In this document: in pieces, positions 43,866 to 52,550 of the stretch | Layout of the letters: each line of letters begins with the position of its first letter | Position numbering within the stretch: position 1 is the stretch's first letter | NCBI RefSeq assembly: GCF_037975245.1 | Contig: NC_092580.1 | Location: forward strand, 20,262,501 to 20,326,500 | Reading direction: 5' to 3' | DNA: 64,000 bases | DNA from: Apostichopus japonicus | Taxonomy: Eukaryota; Echinodermata; Holothuroidea; Aspidochirotida; Stichopodidae | Made by a program: the position numbers and the translations under genes | The notes under the pieces: model-generated | The model's input: only the letters and a program-made list of their open reading frames with translations | Told to the model about the DNA's origin: nothing | The model's database searches: none

Positions 43866-44576
43866 ATAAAAAGGTGATGAAATGGTGATAAAAAAATGGT
43901 AATAAAAAATATGGTGATAACAAAAATGGTGATGGAAATGGTGATGGAAAAGGGGATGGTAATGGTGATGAAATGGTGATGGAAATGGTGATGAAATGGC
44001 GATGAAATGGTGATGAAATTGTGATAAAAACGTGATAAAATGGTGATAAAAAAATGGTGATGGAAATGGTGATGGAAATGGTGATGGAAATGGTGATGGA
44101 AATGGTGATGAAATGGTGATGAAATGATGATGAAATGGTGATGCAATGATGATGGAAATGGTGATGAAATTGTGATGATATGGTAATGAAGTGGTGATGA
44201 AACGGTGATGAAATGGTGATGGAAATTGTGATAAAAAAAGGTTATACAAAAATGGTGATAAAAAAAATGGTGATGGAAATGGTGATAGAAATCGTGATGT
44301 AATGGTGATGAAATGGTGATAAAAAAAATGTTGATAAAAAAAATGGTGAAGGAAATGGTGATGGAAATGGTGATAAAAAGGTGATGAAATGGTGATGAAA
44401 TGGTGATGAAATTATGATGAAATGGTAATGAAATGGTGATGAAACGGTGATGAAATGGTGATAAAGAAAGGTGATAAAAAATGGTGATAACAAAAATGGT
44501 GATAAAAAAATGGTGATGGAAATGGTGATGAAATGGTGTTAGAAATGGTGACAGAAATGGTGGTGAAATTGGTAAG

Positions 44577-45807
44577 CAATATTTTATTCAAAACACTCTG
44601 CAAATTGAAATAAAAACATATAATAAACTCATTGCAATACAAACACATACTTTACTCTTTTGCTTGAGGCAAAAAGCTGGGGCGGTAGCTGAATGCTGGT
44701 GGAATGTGGTTGGTGGTGGTATTTGTTAGTTGGTTGCTGGAGACATCTGGAACATCTATAAATATATAAACTGGAAAAGAGCAATCAGGCATTTTATTTT
44801 AGTTTAAACACTCTTCAAATCGGCATAAAAAATATATATAGTAAAATCATTGCAATACCAACACACATACGTTATTACTCTTTTGCTCGTGGCAAAAGGC
44901 TGGGGCGGTAGCTGGAAGCTGGTGGAATGTGGTTGGTGGTGGTATTTGTTAGTTGGTTGCTGGAGACGTCTGGAACATCTATAAATATATAAACTGGAAA
45001 AGAGCAATCAGGCATTTTATTTTAGTTTAAACACTCTTCAAATCGGCATTATAAATATATAATAAACTCATTGCAATACAAACACATACTTTACTCTTTT
45101 GCTCGTGGCAAAAAGCTGGGGGCGGTAGCTGAATGCTGGTGGAATGTGGTTGGTGGTGGTATTTGTTAGTTCGTTGCTGGAGACGTCTGGAACATCTATA
45201 AATATATAAACTAGAAAAGAACAATCAGGCATTTTATTTTAGTTTAAACACTCTTCAAATCGGCCTAAAAAAATATATAGTAAAATCATTGCAATACCAA
45301 CACACATACGTTATTACTCTTTTGCTCGTGGCAAAAGGCTGGGGCGGTAGCTGGAAGCTGGTGGAGTGGTTGGTGGTGGTATTTGTTTGTCGGTTGCTGG
45401 AGACGTCTGGAACATCTATAAATATATAAACTGGAAAAGAGCAATCAGGCATTTTATTTTAGTTTGAACACTCTTCAAATCGGCATAATAAATATATAGT
45501 AAAATCATTGCAATACCAACACACATACGTTATTACTCTTTTGCTCGTGGCAAAAAGCTGGGGGAAGGTGGCTGGTGGAAGGTGGTGGGAGGTGGTGGAA
45601 GGTGGTGGTATTTGTTAGTTGGTGGCTGGAGTGGTCTGGAACATCTATAAAATATAAACTAGAAAGAACAATCAGGCATTTCTTTAACAAATCTGCATAA
45701 ATATATGTAATAACATCATTGCAATACAAATACACTGGCTGGTGACATGTGGCTAGTGGATGATGGAAAACCTGTAACACCTGCAATATATAAACTAGAA
45801 ATGAGCA
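44577..45807. repeat. ~220-bp tandem repeat array A (six units)
   Basis: Units begin at 44,577, 44,786, 45,009, 45,226, 45,446 and 45,673 (spacing 209-227 bp), each from CAGGCATTTTATTTTAG or its first-unit variant CAATATTTTATTC. Each unit has an AT-rich start, the phrase TTACTCTTTTGCTCGTGGCA, a G-rich middle (CTGGTGGAATGTGGTTGGTG and similar) and GACGTCTGGAACATCTATAA. The last unit is shortened and has a different centre. The array begins exactly where the 11/12-bp satellite stops. Small minus-strand frames here have no recognisable product. Confidence 0.9.
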
Positions 45808-46285
45808 ATCAAAACTTGTTTTTCAATTGATACCAGTACTACACCATTTTTGGTTCTTCTTCTGTTTAGTTCATAACATGGTTCCTTTCGTTCTTCGGTC
45901 GATCTGCCGTCTTGGTCCTCGTCCGCATTGTCATCATTCTAGAAGCAAACCAGTAGAGTTGTACATTAAGTTTCTCTTTAATTTTAGTTCGAGTATGTCC
46001 TAAATTTAAATTGCAATATTCGTAATAATGCTGGTTGCTAAATTAGGGAAATCCTTGCAGGTTTCCTGGTACCAGCAGACGTATCCAAGAAAGAAAGTCC
46101 CATCAAACAAGAAACGTTCTAGAACATACCGTCAAAAATTTCATCTTCAAGTAAATATATTGACATTTTGCAGCAAAATAAGAAATATCTTAAGTGTAAT
46201 TAGTGAGGAAATTAACTTTGTGCTGCAAAACGCCAACATTACTATTTATCAAATGTCACCCATTTCAACATTTGGGAACAAAAAG
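45808..46285. repeat. Duplicated flank of array A (copy 1)
   Basis: The sequence after the last 220-bp unit matches 63,526-64,000 nearly base for base and continues beyond the window there. The offset is 17,715 bp, with a 1-bp shift near the end of the window. It is not itself tandemly repeated. It contains short inverted TTTTGCAGCA / TGCTGCAAAA words. Because this flank and the array were copied together, a segmental duplication is the simplest reading. Confidence 0.85.
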
Positions 46286-46483
46286 ATAACTTATGCTCAC
46301 ATCATTACCACTGACAATTTGCAGCAAAAATTGATCACGTCATTTCAACATATTCAACAAAAGGTTCGATTACGCTTCCATCAGAATGCTATCAGTTCAG
46401 CATTTTGCAGCAATAATCCAGAAAAGGATTTTAACATTTTGACGGCACCTTTACTTGTTCATAGGTTACTACAACTGGATTAA
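46028..46483 (+). CDS. Unrecognised 151-codon open frame, probably not a working gene
   Basis: The frame starts with ATG at 46,028 and ends at a TAA before 46,484. I recognise no family, domain, signal peptide or membrane segment. The N-terminal third is basic, with YPRKKVPSNKKRSRTYR near residues 19-35. The second genomic copy of this locus has its ATG at 63,743 but carries TAA at codon 26 (63,818-63,820) through a C-to-A change, and further differences follow. That argues against conserved coding. It could be one exon, a remnant, or chance. No promoter, splice or polyadenylation signal decides the matter. Confidence 0.15.
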   Translation: MLVAKLGKSLQVSWYQQTYPRKKVPSNKKRSRTYRQKFHLQVNILTFCSKIRNILSVISEEINFVLQNANITIYQMSPISTFGNKKITYAHIITTDNLQQKLITSFQHIQQKVRLRFHQNAISSAFCSNNPEKDFNILTAPLLVHRLLQLD

Positions 46484-46800
46484 TCGACAGTAACTGTTAA
46501 AATTTGGTTTCTTGTCATAACATTAATAGACGTATAGCCTACTTAACCGCATGAACAAGTATGGTAAAAGATAACATGTTTCTCGTCTTAAATATGAATG
46601 GTATCTAAGAACATCAGTTAGTAGTAGAGCATTTTAGCTAGAGTTTGTACTCCTCTTTTTAAAGGTGACAATAATCCTAAAATCATTCTTGGTTCATGTG
46701 ATATGCCATGCATGACTTCTCCAAACATCTAAGCAAAAATCTGATTCATTTGGGACATATGATATAGATTTAATGCTTCATTACACACAAGGCTGGATAA
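46484..46800. other. Unique AT-rich DNA, no feature seen
   Basis: I see no repeat, open frame or RNA gene in these 317 bp between the duplicated flank and the first MITE. Whether it also belongs to the duplicated segment cannot be judged, because the second copy leaves the window first. Confidence 0.6.
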
Positions 46801-46808
46801 CTAACCAA

Positions 46809-47172
46809 CAAGGGCGGCGGAACCGGGGGGGCACAGGGGGCACGTGCCCCCCCACTTTTCCTCAGGTTAAAAATGTGCCCTTTTTCTACATAAAAATTGA
46901 GGTGTCTCAAGTTAGCAAGAGGCCAGGGAACCAGAATGAACACTCGGGAAGGGCCGTTTCCGGCCATCTGAGGGGTTTGTAAAACCAAAAATTTTCTTGT
47001 ACGCTCCGCGCCAACCGATGGTGGCGCTCCGCTCAGATAGTCGTGCATATAACTTTGCAAAGAGTTATAAAGGGTACTAAATATAAGGCTGCATCAGTCA
47101 AATCGAATTTCTGCAAAGTGCCTTTTGATGTCGGTGCCCCCCCCCAGATTAAAAGTGCTTCCGCCGCCCTTG
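46809..47172. mobile_element. hAT-like MITE (364 bp) with 8-bp target duplication
   Basis: The element begins CAAGGGCGGCGGAA and ends with the exact inverse TTCCGCCGCCCTTG, giving 14-bp perfect terminal inverted repeats. It is flanked by an identical 8-bp direct repeat CTAACCAA at 46,801-46,808 and 47,173-47,180. An 8-bp duplication with this kind of terminus is typical of the hAT superfamily. The interior has a 16-bp palindrome GGGGGCACGTGCCCCC (46,836-46,851), a C-tract, and a core GCGCCAACCGATGGTGGCGC that recurs in two other copies in the window. No transposase is encoded, so it is non-autonomous. The small open frames across it are not genes. Confidence 0.9.
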
Positions 47173-47180
47173 CTAACCAA

Positions 47181-48370
47181 GTTTACATATATGACATCAT
47201 AGAGCCAATTGTGATTCATTGTTTTTCTATTGTCCTTTAATAATTACATCTGTTATGTTTGCATAAATGATGGCTTTTGTGTAAATTTGTTTTTGAACAA
47301 ATGCTGAATCTAAAATATTGAACCTCTTTAACACGATCAACAGCTAGTTTACCTAGGGATTGTGTCGAAAGAAAACCAAAGAGAAAGTATGAATGAAGAG
47401 AATCCAAGACAGAGATGGACCAAACACCATGGAAGTACAGGGATGTGCCCACACTGGGCGGCACTGGGTGGCCCCGCCCAGCACTAAAAATTACCGCCCA
47501 GCACTGTCTTAAAAATCGTGAATCCCGCCTAGCACTATTTTCATCTAAAATCCCGACATTCCTAACATTATATTCAACATAAATTGGGCCTGGTCTATGC
47601 CAAAATCATACAGACTAATAATGCATCAGTTACGCATGCGAGAAACATTACTTACGGCTCTCAATCGGTCCCTTGTAAAATCTCTTTGAAACAAACTAAT
47701 AACTTTTACCAGGTACATAATATATTTCACTAAAAAAAAAATTAAAAAAGGAAATTTTTAGCAAAACTAGTACTTGTGTATGTGCTTAAAAAGCTACACA
47801 AGTGCCAGCATTTGGCATCTGAGCACCTTCAAAAATCGGGGGGATGGGGACACACCCTCCCCCTTACACCCCTCCCCCAGGACGGCGATCAGTATACCCG
47901 GCACTCAGAAAATCCTGGGCAGTATATGCTCTACTGACATATTTCTCCCTTTGCATCTTTACAAACAGTAGACCAGGAATATGTGACTACACATTCCTGG
48001 ATGTAAGCTGATCTTTACTTGCTATAGGCTTATACAGATTAGGCCTACTCTTAGCATAACCATTGAGTAAAGGCCAACAACGTTGCACTTAAATTATCTG
48101 ACATCATTGCCTTCTGTTTACATGCATATGGTGTTATAATTATTTTACAGTTACGCACATTATTAACAATTTCTTTAAGATATGTTGCATTCCTCAGCCA
48201 AAACAAAGGAAAAGTAACTTAATTAAGATACTCTATTTACATTCCTCAACTCACCTTCTATGCCTTCACTGCAAAGCAGCCCGCATTCGTCTCTTCCGAA
48301 AGTCTAAGTTGAAGTTCCCGCCAAGCGCGTCTGTCGCGTGCCTTGCCTCATGAATATGGATGTCTTTCAT
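47181..48370. other. Unique DNA with a short GC-rich repeat patch
   Basis: There is no gene I can support. Near 47,457-47,550 the motif CGCCCAGCACT or CGCCTAGCACT occurs three times in about 60 bp beside ACTGGGCGGCACTGGG. This looks like a degraded GC-rich transposon end, but no matching opposite end was found. A 75-codon minus-strand frame at 47,237-47,464 has no family I know. Confidence 0.5.
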
Positions 48371-48462
48371 CGAAGTCAGTCAACCACACTTAAGCTGTTG
48401 GAAGCTAGACCAAGTATCCCCTGTGCGTTCTGCGTATCTTTTCTTGTGGTTGAGTGACTTCG
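48371..48462. repeat. Inverted repeat with ~54-bp loop
   Basis: The left arm CGAAGTCAGTCAACCACA (48,371-48,388) and the right arm TGTGGTTGAGTGACTTCG (48,445-48,462) are inverse complements except for one position. No flanking target duplication is obvious. It may be a hairpin, a small MITE remnant or chance. Confidence 0.5.
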
Positions 48463-48579
48463 TCAATGGGTATATTTTGGGATAGTTTAGTTTAGTAGAA
48501 AAAAAGGATCAGGAGGGACACTTAAGTCCCCATCAAAGACCCTATAGAGAGAGGGAAAAAAAACTGAAGACACAAACAC

Positions 48580-48897
48580 TCAAACCCGATTACAATGCTT
48601 AAAGTGCTTGTCCAAAGCATTCTTAAACCCGTTGACACTACTTGCAAGTACAACTTTCTCAGGCAAACCATTCCACTCATTCACAACCCTATTAGAAAAA
48701 AAGTTATGCCGAATATTAATCCTACTATGCGACTTTTGGAGTTTAAGACAATGACCTCTAGTACAACTACTGTTAGCAAACATGAAAAAGTCGGTAAAGG
48801 ATAAATTGTCGAAACCATACACAATCTTGAAAACCTGGATCAAGTCCCCATGTAACCTCCTAAGCTCCAGTGTGGATACATGCACTCCACGGCAGTG
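48580..48897 (-). pseudogene. LINE (jockey/CR1-like) ORF2 C-terminal fragment
   Basis: About 105 minus-strand codons between a TAG at 48,898-48,900 and the terminal stop near 48,580. The order ELRRLHGDLIQVFKIVYGF, then SSCTRGHCLKL, then FFSNRVVNEWNGLP and a final SVNGFKNALDKHF is the usual tail of reverse-transcriptase proteins from jockey/CR1-like non-LTR retrotransposons, downstream of the catalytic domain. All catalytic RT motifs and the endonuclease are missing, so this is a 5'-truncated dead copy. Downstream on the minus strand, 48,484-48,579 holds A- and T-rich runs and TAGTTTAGTTTAG, consistent with the 3' untranslated end. The family call is from pattern memory and the exact clade is uncertain. 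Confidence 0.8.
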
Positions 48898-48909
48898 CTA
48901 GATCAAACA

Positions 48910-50600
48910 GCTGGATCATATCTAGTAGCGGCAAATGATAATTTTCTCCGCTTCAGATAGTAACCAGTCCAAGTATATAACAATTTTATTAATAATAAGA
49001 ATCAATTAAACACCTATGTTCAACATTTCTACGTTTTAGGTGGAATTTTGTCCTAAAAAGTCACATTTTCAATAAAGGCCGAATGAATAAAATATATTTA
49101 CTGATAAAAAACCGAAATTTGGCATACAATTCAAAAAGCCACTTTATTAGACAATTTGGCAAAAAAATGTAAAATATCAACAAATAGCTGAAATGAAATT
49201 GAATTGAATATTTCAATATGAACAGTCGACGTTTCTAGATATAAAAAAGTCTCCAAATTTCGAGGAAGCCGAAATTTCAGAAACAAAATGTCAGCTGAAT
49301 TTGAAGTAAAAGTGTCGCCTAATCCCCTCTCATGATTAACTTCTAACCGTGCAAATAGATTACGTCATTGGAACCGGCACTCCTAATTGGTCAAAAGTAG
49401 TACCAGTAATTAGTATAGGACACTATGATACATTGCCGAGATGAGACGAGACCGGAAATAAGGTTGCTAAAGGCCGATTATTCGTTCCAAATGAAGCAAG
49501 GAAAGTTGTTGTGTTCAGGGTATTCAGAGATATAGTTGAAACCGGTAGGCATTAATTTTGGAGTATATATTGAGTATGTTTAGAACTTCTCATAAAAAGA
49601 TATCATACGGAGAGGCGGTTGACGGTTGTACATACGCGACTTCGGTCAGCCTACAGATAATAATAGTATTACTATCAAGATACTACACCTTGCTATATAT
49701 GACTAGGCCCGTAGTACTTCGCCTAGTTATTGCCTATACTATAGGCTTGGCCATAGTTTAAGTAACAATACATATTGAGGAAGGTAGGACTAGGCCTAAC
49801 GTTAGGCCTTTACTTCTTGGGAACTTGTGAACTAGTACTAGTAGTGCATACTTGCGGTACGGATGTTTGCCTACACAACTAGTGGACTAGTAGTATAGCT
49901 AGTACGTACTTGGGGTAGCGGTGTTTAGGCATACAACTCCACACGCAACATTAGTGTTAACCGCCCTAGGCCTACCCATAATATTAATACTTAATATGCA
50001 TATGGGACATACCCTGATGCTCTTATAACCGCTAAAAAACAAATTTTCAAGAATGGAGACAATACTATTGCTGAGAATCAGTCTATCACCTGGATCTGGA
50101 CTATGCCTATTTAGTTACTTATTTTTACTATTAATAATGGCGTATGAGGAAATGCGCCATTTTGTGGTATGACTCCCAGGACGGCAAGTCGAGAAACTCA
50201 CATGCAGTCGCGGCGGATAGCTTCCTTCGCCTATAGTATGTCCGGGGACATTTTGGGACATTGTTCCTATAGGCCTATATCTGAGGCCCTGGGGTCATTC
50301 CTTGACCAACTTGGTGCAATATAATGGTGCCCATTTTTGAAGTAAATGTATTCACAGATAGTTAGTTGTCATCACTCTGAACAAATGAGGGGTATTCTAT
50401 CTTGAAACATAGGGCAAAATAGGGCTAGGGTTTCCAGTTCGCCGCTTCATATTTGTCGACTTGCACTAGGTTCTAATGCTCAGGTCAATTGGAATCACTA
50501 ATAACAGAAATAATCCACCAAAAATTAAGGCCGCATGAACTTTATTTCAGATTTCCTGAGTGACGAATTGGTAATTTTCTCCCAAAATCACGCAACTTGA
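48910..50600. other. Unique AT-rich DNA without supported genes
   Basis: No convincing coding region is visible. The 67-codon frame at 49,558-49,761 is unrecognised. AGGCCTA-type words are common here. One forms a perfect 18-bp palindrome AGGCCTAACGTTAGGCCT at 49,792-49,809. A diverged ~58-bp direct repeat lies at about 49,830-49,938, with TGCATACTTGCGGTACGGAT near 49,845 resembling TACGTACTTGGGGTAGCGGT near 49,903. Confidence 0.6.
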
Positions 50601-50850
50601 TGGCTGCTATCCAGCCAGGCAAGTGCCATCTCCAGCGATCTGGCAGGTATTGGAATCTGAAATTTTCTTGGTACGCTGCTCGCCAACCGATGGTGGCGCT
50701 CCGCGTAGATAGCATTTTCGGCCGAAAACTCGAATCGATTATGTCACCCCCCCCCCCCCGCGTGTCAAATTGGATTGACGCCCCGGCTTACAAGGCCTGG
50801 GAAGTGTCATTTCCGACGATCTAGGAGGCCTTTTTAGATAAAAAATTTAG
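50600..50850. mobile_element. Rearranged fragments of the same hAT-MITE family
   Basis: Positions 50,662-50,712 match the interior of the MITE at 46,809 (ATTTTCTTGGTACGCTGCTC, then GCCAACCGATGGTGGCGCTC, then AGATAG), followed by a C-run near 50,747 as in that element. A second piece at about 50,793-50,850 (CCTGGGAAGTGTCATTTCCG, then GATCTAGGAGG) matches the region upstream of that core. Two partial copies therefore lie in tandem. I found no terminal inverted repeats or target duplication, so this is a decayed or recombined remnant. The 75-codon + frame across it is not a gene. Confidence 0.65.
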
Positions 50851-51227
50851 CTATATTTAGCAAAAATCAACTCAAGCCCTGCCCACTAATAAAGTAAAAT
50901 AGCTAAATGTTCATAATATCACATTGAACATACATTATCACGTACCCGCTATCTACCAACACCTTCACACAAAGTATGATTCAATTCTAAAATGTTTACA
51001 TTTGACCCTATGACCTCATTATTATATATTAGATGAGCACCAAAATCAAAAGGGTTCTTCTACTCACCACGGCACATAAATGTTTCAAGTATGGCTTTAA
51101 TCCAACATCTCATTGTCCAGTTACCGTGTTGACAAGCTATTTTAGTGAAAATCAACTTAAGCCCGCCCACTCATAAATATGCATAATATTAACTTGAACA
51201 TACTGTATATCAAAATGTATGTATATT

Positions 51228-51449
51228 AGATCCTCCTGCAAGCAGGAACTCGCGAAGAAGCCTAATTGGCTTATCAAAGCCGCAAGCTGACCGAAGTCAG
51301 TCTCTTACATTCATATTTAACGTCCATGATTATGAATTGTTAATTTTCAACAACTCTGTAACTGGACGACATACATTAATCTGGGAGTGACTCGAACCGG
51401 GGACCTTATGATTGAAAGGCACCGGCGTTAACCACTGAGCTATCACTCC
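51228..51449 (-). mobile_element. tRNA-derived SINE
   Basis: The minus strand starts with a tRNA-like head at 51,449-51,384. It has a 7-bp acceptor-type pairing GGAGTGA / TCACTCC, an A box TAGCTCAGTGG (51,442-51,432) and a B box GGTTCGAGTC within GGTTCGAGTCACTCC (51,398-51,384). The head is only 66 nt and lacks the 3' side of the T stem, so it is not a functional tRNA. Downstream the body (to about 51,228) contains short self-complementary words (TCCTGC/GCAGGA, CTGAC/GTCAG, AGCC/GGCT). It interrupts repeat R, whose CTATCTACCAAC phrase resumes at 51,461. A clear target duplication was not found. RNA polymerase III transcription is inferred from the boxes. Confidence 0.7.
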
Positions 51450-51728
51450 ACATGTACCTGCTATCTACCAACATATTAATGCCAAGTATAAATAAATTCT
51501 GACATTTGGTTGGGGAGTTATTAGCACTTGAATATTTTGACGTTTGACCCCATTACCTCATTGTTATGAAATGAGCATCAAAATCAATAGGGTTCTACTT
51601 AATATGGCCCATCTATGTACCAAGTTTGACTCAATCCAACTTGCCATTCTTGAGTTATCATGTTAATGAGCCAAGGGCGTCACTTACACAAACACACACA
51701 CGCACACGCATACACCCACACATACACA

Positions 51729-52030
51729 CAGTGGCGGAGCGTCCATACAGTCAGGGGGCGGAAGCCCCCGCCTGATGGACTGCTGGCGCCCTTTTCAGCC
51801 TTTTACCACTTTTTACTTGCGCTCTCATCTACCTATTGACATTTGTCACATTAACTGCAAATTAGCAAGGCTTGGAAAGGGTTATTTCTTGTGATCTAGG
51901 GAGTATCTTTACTCAAAAACTTTCTGTACGCTCCTCGCCAACCTGCGGTGGCGCTCAGCTTAGATAGTGTCGAAAGCGCCCCTACAGACTATTGTTGCCC
52001 CCCTGACCAATACCCCTAGTTCCGCCACTG
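51729..52030. mobile_element. hAT-like MITE (302 bp) with imperfect 8-bp target duplication
   Basis: It begins CAGTGGCGGA and ends TCCGCCACTG, perfect 10-bp inverted ends. The flanks CATACACA (51,721-51,728) and CTTACACA (52,031-52,038) agree at 7 of 8 positions, as expected for a hAT insertion into a CA-rich microsatellite. The left end carries a GC-rich hairpin (GGGGGCGGAAGCCCCCGCC). The core CGCCAACCTGCGGTGGCGCT at about 51,936-51,956 matches the MITE at 46,809. No transposase is encoded. Confidence 0.85.
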
Positions 52031-52115
52031 CTTACACACATACATACACGCATACATACATACACACACACACACATACACACGCACACATACTCTCCGC
52101 CTGCATGAATGCATA

Positions 52116-52137
52116 GGTTACGATTATCATCGAAACC
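52116..52137. other. Terminal hairpin of repeat R (old copy)
   Basis: GGTTACGATTATCATCGA followed by AACC folds as GGTT/AACC and CGAT/ATCG, with an A-A mismatch between the stems and a TATC loop. It follows GCATAG, as does the hairpin at 58,154-58,180, although the stem bases differ between the two copies. Confidence 0.6.
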
Positions 52138-52503
52138 AAAACATGACAGTTAGACCGTCGCTCCCAGGGGCCTTTTCATTCTTCATTGAAGAAAGAGCAC
52201 TAAAACATCCCTCTAAATCTAAAGGTCCCTCGCAAGAACTTGAATCATCTTGGTTCAACTGAAGGTGATCTAGTTCATTAAAGAAGCTAGAGGGGGAGCA
52301 ATGGTTAGAAGTATATAATGTCTTATAAAAATCTTTAATATTGATTAGAATATCAGTACTCTCTGAATACATTTGGCCGTTTTCTCCAATGAGATTACGA
52401 ATTGTATTATTACTCCTATTTCCTTTTTCTAGATTAAGAAAATACCTTGTATTTTTTTCTCTTCTTCTACCCATCTTGCACGAGATCTTATAATAGTTCT
52501 TTA
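52127..52503 (-). pseudogene. LINE ORF2 fragment (linker and start of reverse transcriptase, L1/Tx1-like)
   Basis: A 115-codon minus-strand frame reads KNTRYFLNLEKGNR near its start and ends KNEKAPGSDGL, a common entry to the reverse-transcriptase domain of L1/Tx1-like LINE ORF2 proteins. Between these is a region with EGPLDLEGCFSAL, also family-like. Just upstream, the frame giving RARWVEE (about 52,480-52,460) is out of register with the rest, so a one-base deletion is implied. A TAA lies at 52,501-52,503. At the lower-coordinate end the homology stops after GSDGL, where repeat R's hairpin sequence begins. Endonuclease and catalytic RT motifs are absent, so this is a dead fragment. Confidence 0.75.
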
Positions 52504-52550
52504 CAACTTATCATCGTAGAAGGTTAAAAGCTCGGTTTGAGCGTTTCTTA

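Larger units (their letters stand above)
20546..44576. repeat. 24-kb satellite of mixed 11-bp and 12-bp units
   Basis: Nearly the whole interval is built from TGATAAAATGG and TGATGAAATGG (11 bp), TGATGGAAATGG (12 bp) and longer A-tract variants such as GGTGATAAAAAAAT. It begins directly after the last J (20,489) through a mixed tract near 20,560-20,600 and ends at 44,576. Conserved blocks (the S box and AATGAATAAATGGTGATAAA-type segments) recur about every 0.4-1 kb and define a higher-order structure. Minus-strand frames (FHHHFITISSP and SPFP repeats) and plus-strand GDGN or MVME frames are repeat translations. No gene is seen. Confidence 0.95.
50855..52140 (+). repeat. Old copy of repeat family R, interrupted by a SINE and a MITE
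   Basis: Degenerate ~285-bp units begin near 50,862 (AAAATCAACTCAAGCCCTGC) and 51,146 (GAAAATCAACTTAAGCCCGC). They resemble the 303-bp units at 57,321-58,079 in sequence and order (AAGCCCCGCCCACTCATTAA, TGAGCACCAAAATCAA, a TCTACTCA patch, CTATGTACCAAG). The family ends in CA-rich microsatellite (51,690-51,728 and 52,031-52,090) and then GCATAG plus a hairpin at 52,116-52,137. The SINE (51,228-51,449) and hAT-MITE (51,729-52,030) sit inside. The repeat is therefore older than both. The family is unknown to me by name. Confidence 0.65.

Noticed and set aside
47237-47464. 75-codon minus-strand frame
   Set aside because: No family recognised, no splice or start support, and it runs into the GC-rich repeat patch.
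49558-49761. 67-codon plus-strand frame
   Set aside because: Length is within chance for AT-rich DNA and it has no similarity I recognise.
51384-51449. Functional tRNA gene on the minus strand
   Set aside because: The 3' side of the T stem is missing, the D stem does not pair well, and a repeat body follows, so it is a SINE head.
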